From assembly GCA_021812805.1 (NCBI GenBank), contig JAKAMQ010000007.1, positions 1-36,678 on the forward strand: a stretch of DNA of 36,678 nucleotides, read 5' to 3'. The position numbers and the translations under genes are program-made. Below are positions 28,718 through 36,678 of the stretch, one piece after another. The notes beneath the pieces are model-generated. The model was not told the origin of the DNA. It did no database searches and saw nothing but the letters and a program-made list of their open reading frames with translations. Position 1 is the first letter of the stretch; each line of letters begins with the position of its first letter. Source of the stretch: Acidobacteriota bacterium. Lineage in GTDB: Bacteria > Acidobacteriota > Holophagae > Holophagales > Holophagaceae.

Positions 28718-30912
28718 TAGACGCGCTCGGTGTGCCCCTTGAGCTGCTCGGGCCAGAAATAGACCGTCCGCAGATCGCCGGTGGTGTAGCGTTCGGCCTC
28801 GTCGTTGAAATGGGGGGACGTGGGGTGGCCGCTTTCGCCCCCGGCGGTGATGGCGCGGGCGCGGACCCGGGGGCCGAACTCGACCACCGCGACGAAGCTG
28901 TTGCCGCTGGTGCCGTAGTACCGCTTCGTGCCTGGCCAGCGGTGGGCGCCGAAGGAGGCCAGCGAGCCCCAGCGGGAGGAGGTGAAGGGCACGGGGAGGC
29001 TGGGCTTGGCATCGTCGAAGGGCTGGACCAGGGCGCCCGTGAGGCGCTGGAAGCGGTTGACCTCGCCCCAGGGAACCCCCCAGCTGCCAAAGTCCTTCTG
29101 GAGGCGGTCCGTGGCCTCGACCAGCGCCCCCAGGCGCGCCTGCGGGCCCGCCGGACCGGCCATGAAGTCATAGACCGATTGGTGCTTCGCCGCGGCGGCG
29201 GCACTGACCTCGTCCCACAGCGTGTCGCCCCAGAACACCGCCAGGGTGGTCGGCATGGAGGTGATGCCCCAGCGGTCATCCCAGCCGCGCAGGAGGGCGA
29301 TCGGGCCCGCCAGCCGGGGCCGGAGGGGATCACCGGCGGGAAGCGCGTCGTAATCAGACACGAGCACGGGGATCAGCTGCGCGAAGGCCGGCAGGTAGGC
29401 GTCGAACGCGGTGGTGATCAGCGAGGACAGCGTGAAGCCCCGCTGGCCGGTCAGCAGGCGGGTGGCGTGGAGGCCGCGCGGGTTCTCGCCGACGCTGTCC
29501 ATGTAGCGCGGATAGTCCGCGCGCTTCGGGCTGCAGGGCCCGGCGGCGGAGTAGGGCCAGTCGTTGGTGTTCATGATCCAGCCGTTCGGCGGATTGAGCA
29601 GGTGCGGCGCCTCGTCAAGGGCGTGCAGCCCCTTCCAGTCCGTGGCCGGATCGCTGCCATCCACGGGGTTCGTGTAGTCGAAGCGGTCGTCGCGCCGGGG
29701 GATGAACTGCGGGTGGAGGTAGGCGATCTCGCCCTTGTCGTCGGCGAAGATCGTGTTGTTCGATGAGTTGGCCTTCAGCTCGGCCACCTTCAAGTAGCTG
29801 GCGTAGTCGGTGGTCTTGGTGCGCAGCCAGCTCTGCTCCAGCGCCGCGAGGGGCCGGTTCATCAGGGCGATGGCGATCCACCTGCCGTTCTCGGCGCGCA
29901 CGATGGGGCCGTGATGGGTCGCATAGACGGTGAAGGTCCGTTCGGCCATGGAGCCGTTCCCCGCGCGGTAGGGCACCGTGATCAGGCGGGTGGTGACCGG
30001 CCGCAGCTCCTTCCCGTAGCGATAGAACAGGCGCCCGTCCTTCGGGACGATCGTTTCGGCGAATTCGTCCACGACATCGGCGCCGGTGGAGGTGTGCATC
30101 CAGCCGACGTGGCGGTTGAAGCCCTGGTAGATGAAGAACTGCCCCCAGGTCACCGCGCCGTAGGCATCCAGGCCCTCGTCGCTGGACATCTGCAGCTCCG
30201 ACCGGAAGAAGAAGGAGGTGTGCGGGTTGATCAGCAGCAGCGCGTGGCCGTGGGCGGTGAGGGCCGGCGCGAGGGCGATGCCGTTCGATCCCGACGGCTC
30301 GCGCCAGCTCAAGGGTGCCTCCGCCTGGGCGATGGCCGGGGTGCCGTGGCCGTAGAAGGCCGCGAGCCCGGGGAGGGAGACCCGCTCGATGTCGCCGCCG
30401 ATGCTGCCTTCGGTGAAGCTCAGGGCCATCCACGGCTCGAAATGCTTCAGGATGCGGGGATGCACCGCGGGGTGCGTGGCGAGGTAGTCGTTCAGCCCGT
30501 CGGCCCAGGCCTGCATCAGGGACTGGAGCCAGGCGGGGCTCTGGGCATAGAGGCGCTTCAGCTCGACCGGATGGATGAACAGCTTCATCCGCAGGTCCCG
30601 CCAGATCGCGGAGGGGCCCTCGGTTTCGGCGAGCCGACCCAGCGCGTCGAGGTAGTTGGTCTCGACCCGGTTGAAGTCATCTTCCGCCTGCGCGTAGGCC
30701 ATGCCGAACACCGCGTCGGCGTCGGTCCGGCCGTGGACGTGGGCGATGCCCCAGTCGTCGCGGGTGATCGTGACCGCCTGGGCCTCGCGCCGCCACCGCG
30801 CCCGGTCGGGTGTGCCCGCGCCGGCGATGGGGCCGAGCGCGAGCAGGGCGGCCAGGGACAGGCAGCCTGCGGGCCGGAACGGAAGGCTTGAGGCAGGGTC
30901 TGGGTGGGCCAT
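28702..30912 (-). CDS. Penicillin acylase family protein (Ntn hydrolase)
   Basis: TRDDWGIAHVHGRTDADAVFGMAYAQAEDDFNRVE; EPSGSNGIALAPALTAHGHALLLINPHTSF (Ser nucleophile at beta-subunit start); signal peptide. Confidence 0.92.
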   Translation of the reverse strand: MAHPDPASSLPFRPAGCLSLAALLALGPIAGAGTPDRARWRREAQAVTITRDDWGIAHVHGRTDADAVFGMAYAQAEDDFNRVETNYLDALGRLAETEGPSAIWRDLRMKLFIHPVELKRLYAQSPAWLQSLMQAWADGLNDYLATHPAVHPRILKHFEPWMALSFTEGSIGGDIERVSLPGLAAFYGHGTPAIAQAEAPLSWREPSGSNGIALAPALTAHGHALLLINPHTSFFFRSELQMSSDEGLDAYGAVTWGQFFIYQGFNRHVGWMHTSTGADVVDEFAETIVPKDGRLFYRYGKELRPVTTRLITVPYRAGNGSMAERTFTVYATHHGPIVRAENGRWIAIALMNRPLAALEQSWLRTKTTDYASYLKVAELKANSSNNTIFADDKGEIAYLHPQFIPRRDDRFDYTNPVDGSDPATDWKGLHALDEAPHLLNPPNGWIMNTNDWPYSAAGPCSPKRADYPRYMDSVGENPRGLHATRLLTGQRGFTLSSLITTAFDAYLPAFAQLIPVLVSDYDALPAGDPLRPRLAGPIALLRGWDDRWGITSMPTTLAVFWGDTLWDEVSAAAAAKHQSVYDFMAGPAGPQARLGALVEATDRLQKDFGSWGVPWGEVNRFQRLTGALVQPFDDAKPSLPVPFTSSRWGSLASFGAHRWPGTKRYYGTSGNSFVAVVEFGPRVRARAITAGGESGHPTSPHFNDEAERYTTGDLRTVYFWPEQLKGHTERVYHPGS

Positions 30913-30950
30913 GGGGCCTATTCTACGGCGCCTCACCCACCGGCCCACCT

Positions 30951-31703
30951 TCATCGAGGATCCCGCAGGGGGAAGGCGATCTCCGTGCGCGCCAGGGGGC
31001 CCTCCGGACCGAACCCCTGCTCGACCACCCGCACCTCGGCGCGTCCGATCCGCACAAGGGTGGAGGCCCGGGTGCCATAGGTCGGCGTGCGGATGAAGAT
31101 CGGCGACAGCGCCCGCTCCCAGGGCAGGGGCACCCCGGTGTGCGGCAGACGCGCATCCTCGAACCTGCGGTCATCCTCCAGCAGCTTCAGCAGCGCCGCG
31201 TCGTCCTCCGGGGCGTGGGCCAGGGCCGCCCGCAGGGCTTCTGCCTTGGGCCAGGGCGCATTGAAATCCCCGTTGGAAAGGAGATGGAGGCCGGGGGCCA
31301 GGCGGAGGATCCGGTCATCCCGGCTCTGGTAGCCCAGCAGCTCCCGGCCATCGTAGAGGAGCAGGTTGAACGGGTTGTGGCGGGCCGCCTCCGGGCGCAG
31401 CGCCTCCAGAACGGCCGAGGCAGGATCGGACGAGACGAGGGCCCGCACGGGCAGCGCGCCCCGCGATGGCGCATCCGGCCGGGAGGCCGCGGGCTGCCGG
31501 AGGTTGGTGAGCGCGGCGCACCGCCCCTGCCGCGTCACCCCCAGCCAGGTGCCGCTGGCGCGGAGATCCCGGCCCGCGAGAAGGGGGTGATCCTCCCACC
31601 AGGCCAGCGGCGCGGCGGGACGGTCGTAGAACTCGTCCCGGTTTCCCAGGAGCAGAAGCGGCTCCGGGCCATCCGGCTGCCAGCGCACCGCGATCAGGCA
31701 CAT
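30951..31703 (-). CDS. NRDE family (TANGO2-like) protein
   Basis: MCLIAVRWQPDGPEPLLLLGNRDEFYDRPAAPLAWWEDHPLLAGRDLRASGTWLGVTRQGRCAALTNLR. Confidence 0.92.
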   Translation of the reverse strand: MCLIAVRWQPDGPEPLLLLGNRDEFYDRPAAPLAWWEDHPLLAGRDLRASGTWLGVTRQGRCAALTNLRQPAASRPDAPSRGALPVRALVSSDPASAVLEALRPEAARHNPFNLLLYDGRELLGYQSRDDRILRLAPGLHLLSNGDFNAPWPKAEALRAALAHAPEDDAALLKLLEDDRRFEDARLPHTGVPLPWERALSPIFIRTPTYGTRASTLVRIGRAEVRVVEQGFGPEGPLARTEIAFPLRDPR

Positions 31704-31849
31704 GCTCCAGCCTCGCGATGCCCTCTCTGCGCATTCATTTCCTGGCCTCCTGCCCGCTTCCAGGGTAGTCTGTCCGTTCTGCCGGACTTCGTGTGCCGGG
31801 ATTCCAGCGCACCGCCAGAGAGTGGGCGCAACCAAACGAGGTGGACTTC

Positions 31850-33607
31850 ATGTCCAAGCTAGAAGCAATCATCAAGGGGAATGGTCCCAAGCAGATGGGC
31901 CGCATCACCGTGCTCGATCCGGATTTCACGGACGACACGGAGGAGAGCCAGGAGTTCCTGGCGGCCCTGCAGGGCGAGACCCGTGGCCTCCGCGAGGAGG
32001 AAGTGGTCCGGGGCGTGGTCGTGGAGATCCGCGGCAAGGATGTCATCGTGGACATCGGCTACAAGGGTTCGGGAACCGTCAATCTGGACGAGTTCAACAA
32101 CCCCGATGGCACCCAGGGCGTGCAGGTGGGTGACGTGGTGGAAGTGCTGCTCGAGATGCTCGAGGATGCCCACGGGAACGTGCGCCTCAGCCGCGAGCGC
32201 GCGGAGAAGATGAAGATCTGGGACGAGGTCGAGAAGGCCTTCCGCTCCAACATGACCGTGCATGGCACCGTGCTCGAGAAGGTCAAGGGCGGCCTGGCCG
32301 TGGACATCGGCATCCGGGCCTTCCTGCCCGGCAGCCAGGTGGACATGAAGCCCGTCCGCAACCTGGATCCCTACCTCGGCAAGTCCTTCGACATGAAGGT
32401 CATCAAGGTCAACCGCCGCCGGGGCAACATCGTGCTGTCCCGCAAGCTGTTCCTCGAGACCATCAACGCCAGCCTCAAGGAAGAGACCCTCGCGGGCCTC
32501 GAGGAAGGCAAGCTGGTCGAGGGCGCCATCAAGAACATCACCGAGTACGGCGCCTTCGTGGACCTGGGTGGCGTGGACGGCCTGCTGCACATCACCGACA
32601 TGAGCTGGGGCCGGCTCAACCACCCCTCCGAGATGTTCCAGGTGGGCGACAAGGTCGAGGTGGCCGTCCTCAAGTACGACAAGGACACCGAGCGCGTCAG
32701 CCTCGGCTACAAGCAGAAGTTCCCGGATCCCTGGTTCTCGGTGGAGGAGCGTTATCCCATCCAGGCCACGGTGAAGGGCAAGGTGGTCTCTATCACGGAC
32801 TACGGCGCCTTCGTGGAGCTGGAGCCCGGCATCGAGGGCCTGGTCCACGTCTCCGAGATGAGCTGGACCAAGAAGGTCAAGTCCGCCAAGGGCATGGTCA
32901 ACCTGGGCGACCAGGTGGAAGCCGTCATCCTCCAGGTGGACTCCGAGAACCGCCGCATCAGCCTCGGCATGAAGCAGATCACCCCGAACCCCTGGATGGC
33001 CATCGCCGAGAAGTACCAGCCCGGCCAGATCGTCACCGGCACGGTGCGCAACATCACCGAGTTCGGTGCCTTCATCGAGCTGGAAGAGGGCATTGACGGC
33101 CTGATCCACGTGTCCGACTTCAGCTGGACCAAGAAGATCAAGCACCCCGGCGAGATCGTGAAGAAGGGCGACCAGGTCACCGCGAAGGTGCTGAGCCTGG
33201 ATCCCCTGGCCCAGCGCATGAGCCTCGGCGTGAAGCAGATGGAGCCCAATGTCTGGGAGATCTTCTTCGACAAGCACAACGTGGGCGATGTCCTCACCGG
33301 CAAGATCGCCCGTCTGACCGATTTCGGCGCCTTCGTGGATCTGGGCGACGGCATCGAGGGCCTGGTGCATGTCTCCGAGCTCTCCCGGAAGCGCGTGGAG
33401 GACATCCAGAAGGAGTTCTCCGCTGGCCAGGACCTCACCATGAAGATCGTGAAGCTCGATCCCACCGAGCGCCGCATCGGCCTCTCCGTCAAGCAGCTGG
33501 AGCAGGATCAGGAGCGGGGCGACCTGGAGGCCGCCAAGGCCCGCCAGCCCGAGTTCAAGAAGGCGACGCTGGCTGACGCCTTCAACCGGGCGGAGCGGGA
33601 AGACTGA
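31850..33607 (+). CDS. rpsA: 30S ribosomal protein S1
   Basis: Multiple S1 domains (KNITEYGAFVDLGGVDGLLHITDMSW, VSITDYGAFVELEPGIEGLVHVSEMSWTKK, RNITEFGAFIELEEGIDGLIHVSDFSWTKK, ARLTDFGAFVDLGDGIEGLVHVSELS). Confidence 0.97.
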   Translation: MSKLEAIIKGNGPKQMGRITVLDPDFTDDTEESQEFLAALQGETRGLREEEVVRGVVVEIRGKDVIVDIGYKGSGTVNLDEFNNPDGTQGVQVGDVVEVLLEMLEDAHGNVRLSRERAEKMKIWDEVEKAFRSNMTVHGTVLEKVKGGLAVDIGIRAFLPGSQVDMKPVRNLDPYLGKSFDMKVIKVNRRRGNIVLSRKLFLETINASLKEETLAGLEEGKLVEGAIKNITEYGAFVDLGGVDGLLHITDMSWGRLNHPSEMFQVGDKVEVAVLKYDKDTERVSLGYKQKFPDPWFSVEERYPIQATVKGKVVSITDYGAFVELEPGIEGLVHVSEMSWTKKVKSAKGMVNLGDQVEAVILQVDSENRRISLGMKQITPNPWMAIAEKYQPGQIVTGTVRNITEFGAFIELEEGIDGLIHVSDFSWTKKIKHPGEIVKKGDQVTAKVLSLDPLAQRMSLGVKQMEPNVWEIFFDKHNVGDVLTGKIARLTDFGAFVDLGDGIEGLVHVSELSRKRVEDIQKEFSAGQDLTMKIVKLDPTERRIGLSVKQLEQDQERGDLEAAKARQPEFKKATLADAFNRAERED

Positions 33608-33632
33608 GCAGGCGCGACCGTCCTGCCCGTTT

Positions 33633-33660
33633 CGAGGCCCCCACCCGGGGGCCTCGTTGC
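33633..33660 (+). terminator. Hairpin terminator after rpsA
   Basis: 10-bp stem cgaggccccc-accc-gggggcctcg followed by ttgc. Confidence 0.65.
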
Positions 33661-33730
33661 GTCTGGGGCCCCGGGATCGTCTACCCTGGAAGCCTAAGGG
33701 CCCCATCCGGCAGCCCCGAGGAGATCCACC

Positions 33731-34279
33731 ATGGCCGACGCCCCTGATTCCCCATCGTCCTGGCGCACCATCGCCGCGGTCGTGCTGGTGGCCGGGGGCC
33801 TGCTCCTGGGGGGTACCGTCCTCCTGCGGACCCTCCACCCGGCCAACGGGGTCAGCGCGGGCACGGATGTCCGTTCCGTGGCCTTCGTGGATGCGCAGGG
33901 CCAGCGCCACACCCTGGCGGAGTTCCAGGGCAAGGTGGTGCTGGTGGATGTCTGGGCCACCTGGTGCCCGCCCTGCCGCAAGTCCCTGCCCGAGGTGGCC
34001 CAGCTCCAGCATGCGGAGGACGGCACCTATGTGGTGGTGCCCATCTCCGTGGACAACGGCGGCTGGGACGACGTGAAGCCCTTCCTGGCCAAGCATCCCG
34101 AACTGGGCCTCACCGCCTTTGTGCCCGAGGGCCCCAAGGCGCTGGACGCCTTCGGCCCGATCACCGGCATCCCCACCAGCATCGTGGTGGATCGCCAGGG
34201 GCGGCTCCTCCAGCGCTGGTCCGGCTACGGGGAGGGCATGGCCAAGCGGGCCCTGGATGAAGCCCTGAAGGCGCATTGA
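33731..34279 (+). CDS. TlpA/thioredoxin-like thiol-disulfide protein, membrane anchored
   Basis: N-terminal TM segment; VVLVDVWATWCPPCRKSLPEVAQLQ CXXC motif; GIPTSIVVDRQGRLLQRWSGY. Confidence 0.92.
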   Translation: MADAPDSPSSWRTIAAVVLVAGGLLLGGTVLLRTLHPANGVSAGTDVRSVAFVDAQGQRHTLAEFQGKVVLVDVWATWCPPCRKSLPEVAQLQHAEDGTYVVVPISVDNGGWDDVKPFLAKHPELGLTAFVPEGPKALDAFGPITGIPTSIVVDRQGRLLQRWSGYGEGMAKRALDEALKAH

Positions 34280-34280
34280 G

Positions 34281-35576
34281 ATGAACCTTGGGGCCCGCTC
34301 CCGCGCCGGGATGGAGCGGTCTGCCCCCACCACCGGTCTGCGCCTCTGGGCCGGGCCCGTGGCGGGGCTGCTGGCGCTGCTGCTGGCCCCTTTCCTGCTG
34401 TACGCGACCCCCTTCGCCCGGCTCGCCGAAGCCTGGCGCTGGATCCTGATCCTCGCGGCCTGGCTGTTCTTCGTGGCGGCCTTCGTGGGAGCCCTGGCCA
34501 GGGCCACCACCCCCCCCCTGACCTTCCTGGAACGCGGGCTCCGCCGCTGGGTGGCCCGGTTCGCGCCGGATCCCCAGGCACTGTGGCTGCACTGGACCCG
34601 GCAGGCCCATCACCCCGCCATGGGGTGGTGGTGCCTGGAGCAGGCCTGTCGCGAAGGCGGCGCGGAGCCCCTGTTCCTGGAAGGCCTGGTCTACCTCGAG
34701 GGCGGCCTGGGCCCGGGCGGCGCGATGGCCGCCGTGGACCGGTTGACCCGCGCGGCGAGGCTGGGCCATCCCGAAGCCGCCTTCCGGCTAGCCGAGGCCC
34801 TGCGGACCGGGCACGGCTGCGCCCCGGCGCCCGCGGAAGCCGAGACCTGGTACCGGCGTTCCGCCGTTGCCGGCTGTGGCCGGGCTGCCGCCTGGCTGGC
34901 CCACGCCTATACCTGTGGTGACGGAGTGGCGGCCGATCCGGAACAGGCCCAGATCTGGACCGAAGCCGCGGCCCGTCTCGCACCCCATCCACCGCTCCAG
35001 CACGGCCCCCTCCACCATGCTGCCGCGCCGGCGGATCCCCTGGTACGGGCCCAGGCCGCGGCGATGGCGCACCTGGAAGCCGGTATGGACCAGGTGGTCG
35101 CGCACCGGAGCGGGCGCGCGCTCCTGCTTGGGGCGGCGGCCCTGCTGGGGGGCTTCTTCCTGTTTGTCCTGGGCACCTTCTTCTGGGCGGGATCCTCCCA
35201 GCTGTACCACCTGCCCCTGCTGTTGCTGGCCGTGCCGCTCCTGATGCTCGGGTGGCAGGCCTGGCGGCTGCGGCGGGAGGGGCCCCGGACCGGGCGGGAC
35301 CGCCTTCGGGAGCGGGCCGAGAACGGCGATCCGGACGCCTGCTACCGGCTGGGCCTGGCCTGTCGCCGAGGGGGGGCGGGCCATCCGCCCGATGACCTCA
35401 CGGCCGCGCTGTGGTTCCGGCGGGCGGCGGAGGCAGGCCATGCCGAGGCCATGCTCGCCCTGGCCGAAGCCTACCGCGGCGGGCAGGGCGTGGTGAGGGA
35501 TCCGCGGCTCGCGATCCGGTGGGAGGCCGCCGCCCGCGGCGAAGTGGATCAACTCCCGGACGCCACCGTCCGATGA
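34281..35576 (+). CDS. Sel1-repeat membrane protein
   Basis: TM segments plus Sel1-like repeats (LGHPEAAFRLAEALRTGHGCAPAPAEAETWYRRSAVAGCGRAAAWLAHAYTCGDGVAADPEQAQIW…, GHAEAMLALAEAYRGGQGVVRDPRLAIRWEAAA). Confidence 0.85.
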   Translation: MNLGARSRAGMERSAPTTGLRLWAGPVAGLLALLLAPFLLYATPFARLAEAWRWILILAAWLFFVAAFVGALARATTPPLTFLERGLRRWVARFAPDPQALWLHWTRQAHHPAMGWWCLEQACREGGAEPLFLEGLVYLEGGLGPGGAMAAVDRLTRAARLGHPEAAFRLAEALRTGHGCAPAPAEAETWYRRSAVAGCGRAAAWLAHAYTCGDGVAADPEQAQIWTEAAARLAPHPPLQHGPLHHAAAPADPLVRAQAAAMAHLEAGMDQVVAHRSGRALLLGAAALLGGFFLFVLGTFFWAGSSQLYHLPLLLLAVPLLMLGWQAWRLRREGPRTGRDRLRERAENGDPDACYRLGLACRRGGAGHPPDDLTAALWFRRAAEAGHAEAMLALAEAYRGGQGVVRDPRLAIRWEAAARGEVDQLPDATVR

Positions 35577-35592
35577 AGGAGAAGGAGAGACC

Positions 35593-36099
35593 ATGACCCG
35601 CCTCTGGACCGGCCTGCTGCTGATTGCGGCCCTGCTCGGGTGCAGCGAGCGGCCGCGACGTGTCGTGAACGCCAACCTCGGCATCATCGCCACCTTCCCG
35701 GGCGAGCCCAGGCTGCACCGGCACACGGATCCGGGCCCCTTCGGCACCATGGAATGGTTCGATCTGGCCATGAGCCCCGCGGGCCGCATGGACGAGTCGT
35801 TTTCCGTCTCCGTGGGCAATCTGCCGCCGGGGAACCAGGGCGGCACCACGGACCAGGAGATCCTGGACACCTTCCAGAACTGGCTCACCTATCGCCTGGG
35901 CCCCCTCACGCGGAGTGATCTGCCGGCGGCCCAGGGGCCGGGCTTCCGTTACCGGGTGAACCTGGCCAGCGGGGATGTGGCCGAAGGCATCGTCATCTAC
36001 CGGGCTGGACGCATCCACCACGCCCAGGCCATCACCAGCCAGGCCGGAGATCCGCGGACGCGGGCCTTCCTGGATGGCTTCGTGGTCACCACCCGGTAG
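35593..36099 (+). CDS. Hypothetical lipoprotein
   Basis: Lipobox MTRLWTGLLLIAALLGCSE; AGGAGAAGGAGA SD. Confidence 0.7.
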   Translation: MTRLWTGLLLIAALLGCSERPRRVVNANLGIIATFPGEPRLHRHTDPGPFGTMEWFDLAMSPAGRMDESFSVSVGNLPPGNQGGTTDQEILDTFQNWLTYRLGPLTRSDLPAAQGPGFRYRVNLASGDVAEGIVIYRAGRIHHAQAITSQAGDPRTRAFLDGFVVTTR

Positions 36100-36678
36100 C
36101 GAGGAGCGTTTCCACCGAGGCCACCAGACGCTCGGCTCCATCCGTGGGCGCGAGGATGGGATGGGCGCCGGGCACGGCCTCCCCGACCGCCAGGAATGGA
36201 ATCCCCGCCGCCCGGGCCGCGGCCAGATCGTGCGGGCGGTCGCCCACGTAGAGGTGCGGCCCTGGTCCCCCGGCCAGGGCCCGCCGCAGCAGGTCCACGC
36301 GGCCATGGCGGGGCAGGGAGCCCACCCGGGGAATGGCCGCATCCACCCCCAGGGCTTCCGCCTTGAAGGCCAGCAGCCCCGGGGCGTTGCCGGAGACCAG
36401 CGCCACGGCGTGGCGCCCGGCCAGGAGGTGCAGGCCCTCCAGGATGCCGGCATAGGCCGCGGGCGCGCGGCCGCCCGGGCCGAAGGCGGTCTGGAAGCGG
36501 GCCACGCAGGCCTGTTCGTAGGCGGCGTAGCCCGGTTCCGTCAGCCCGGCCCCGAAGCGCATCCGGTGCAGCTCGTCCACGATCTCCCAGTCCGTGGAGC
36601 CCGCGCATCGCCCCAGTTCCTCCGCCGTGGGCGCGCCCCCCCAGAGTTCGCCCAGGGCCTCCCGCAGCAGTACGAATC
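36086..36678 (-). CDS. HAD-superfamily hydrolase (phosphoglycolate phosphatase-like), truncated by window end
   Basis: HAVALVSGNAPGLLAFKAEALGV, HLYVGDRPHDLAAARAAGIPFLAVG; frame stays open to the window edge (…FVLLREALGELWGGAPTAEELGRCAGSTDWEIVDEL). Confidence 0.88.
   Translation of the reverse strand, partial: FVLLREALGELWGGAPTAEELGRCAGSTDWEIVDELHRMRFGAGLTEPGYAAYEQACVARFQTAFGPGGRAPAAYAGILEGLHLLAGRHAVALVSGNAPGLLAFKAEALGVDAAIPRVGSLPRHGRVDLLRRALAGGPGPHLYVGDRPHDLAAARAAGIPFLAVGEAVPGAHPILAPTDGAERLVASVETLLATGW

Noticed and set aside
31850-33607. Internal repeats in rpsA considered as a repeat element
   Set aside because: Explained by the tandem S1 domains of ribosomal protein S1.
31859-34510. 883-aa minus-strand ORF opposite rpsA/TlpA
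   Set aside because: Antisense shadow with repeated LLHA/HVDQA patterns that mirror the S1-domain repeats.

Overview
GC-rich chromosomal window of about 36.7 kb. Gene content and style suggest an Acidobacteriota/Holophagae-like (Geothrix-type) bacterium; this is inference only. Mostly housekeeping and metabolic genes: a truncated PLP aminotransferase, ilvE, a LexA-HTH/CRP-type regulator followed by an RND efflux operon ending in a ferredoxin-like gene, a patatin-Omp85 protein, a Phe/Tyr catabolic operon (phhA-phhB-hmgA-fahA-dinB-scoB-scoA), two divergent tRNA-Ser genes, radC, a pseudopilin and comEA pair, an SAH riboswitch with ahcY, an SDR, glutaminase, UspA, penicillin acylase, an NRDE protein, rpsA, a TlpA-like protein, a Sel1 protein, a lipoprotein and a truncated HAD phosphatase. 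Most interesting points: (1) a low-GC island (~1831-3983) bounded by a 12-bp perfect direct repeat. It carries two tandem peptidoglycan-hydrolase-like toxin-CT / exported-immunity modules in which both toxins appear broken and both putative immunity genes are intact. (2) A DinB-fold gene in the Phe/Tyr operon, where a maleylacetoacetate isomerase would be expected. (3) An 83-bp direct duplication of a tRNA-Ser 3' end plus terminator, which also contains an inverted copy of the tRNA T-arm. (4) A two-DNA-binding-domain regulator with a palindrome over its start codon. All calls come from reading the sequence; no database search was run.
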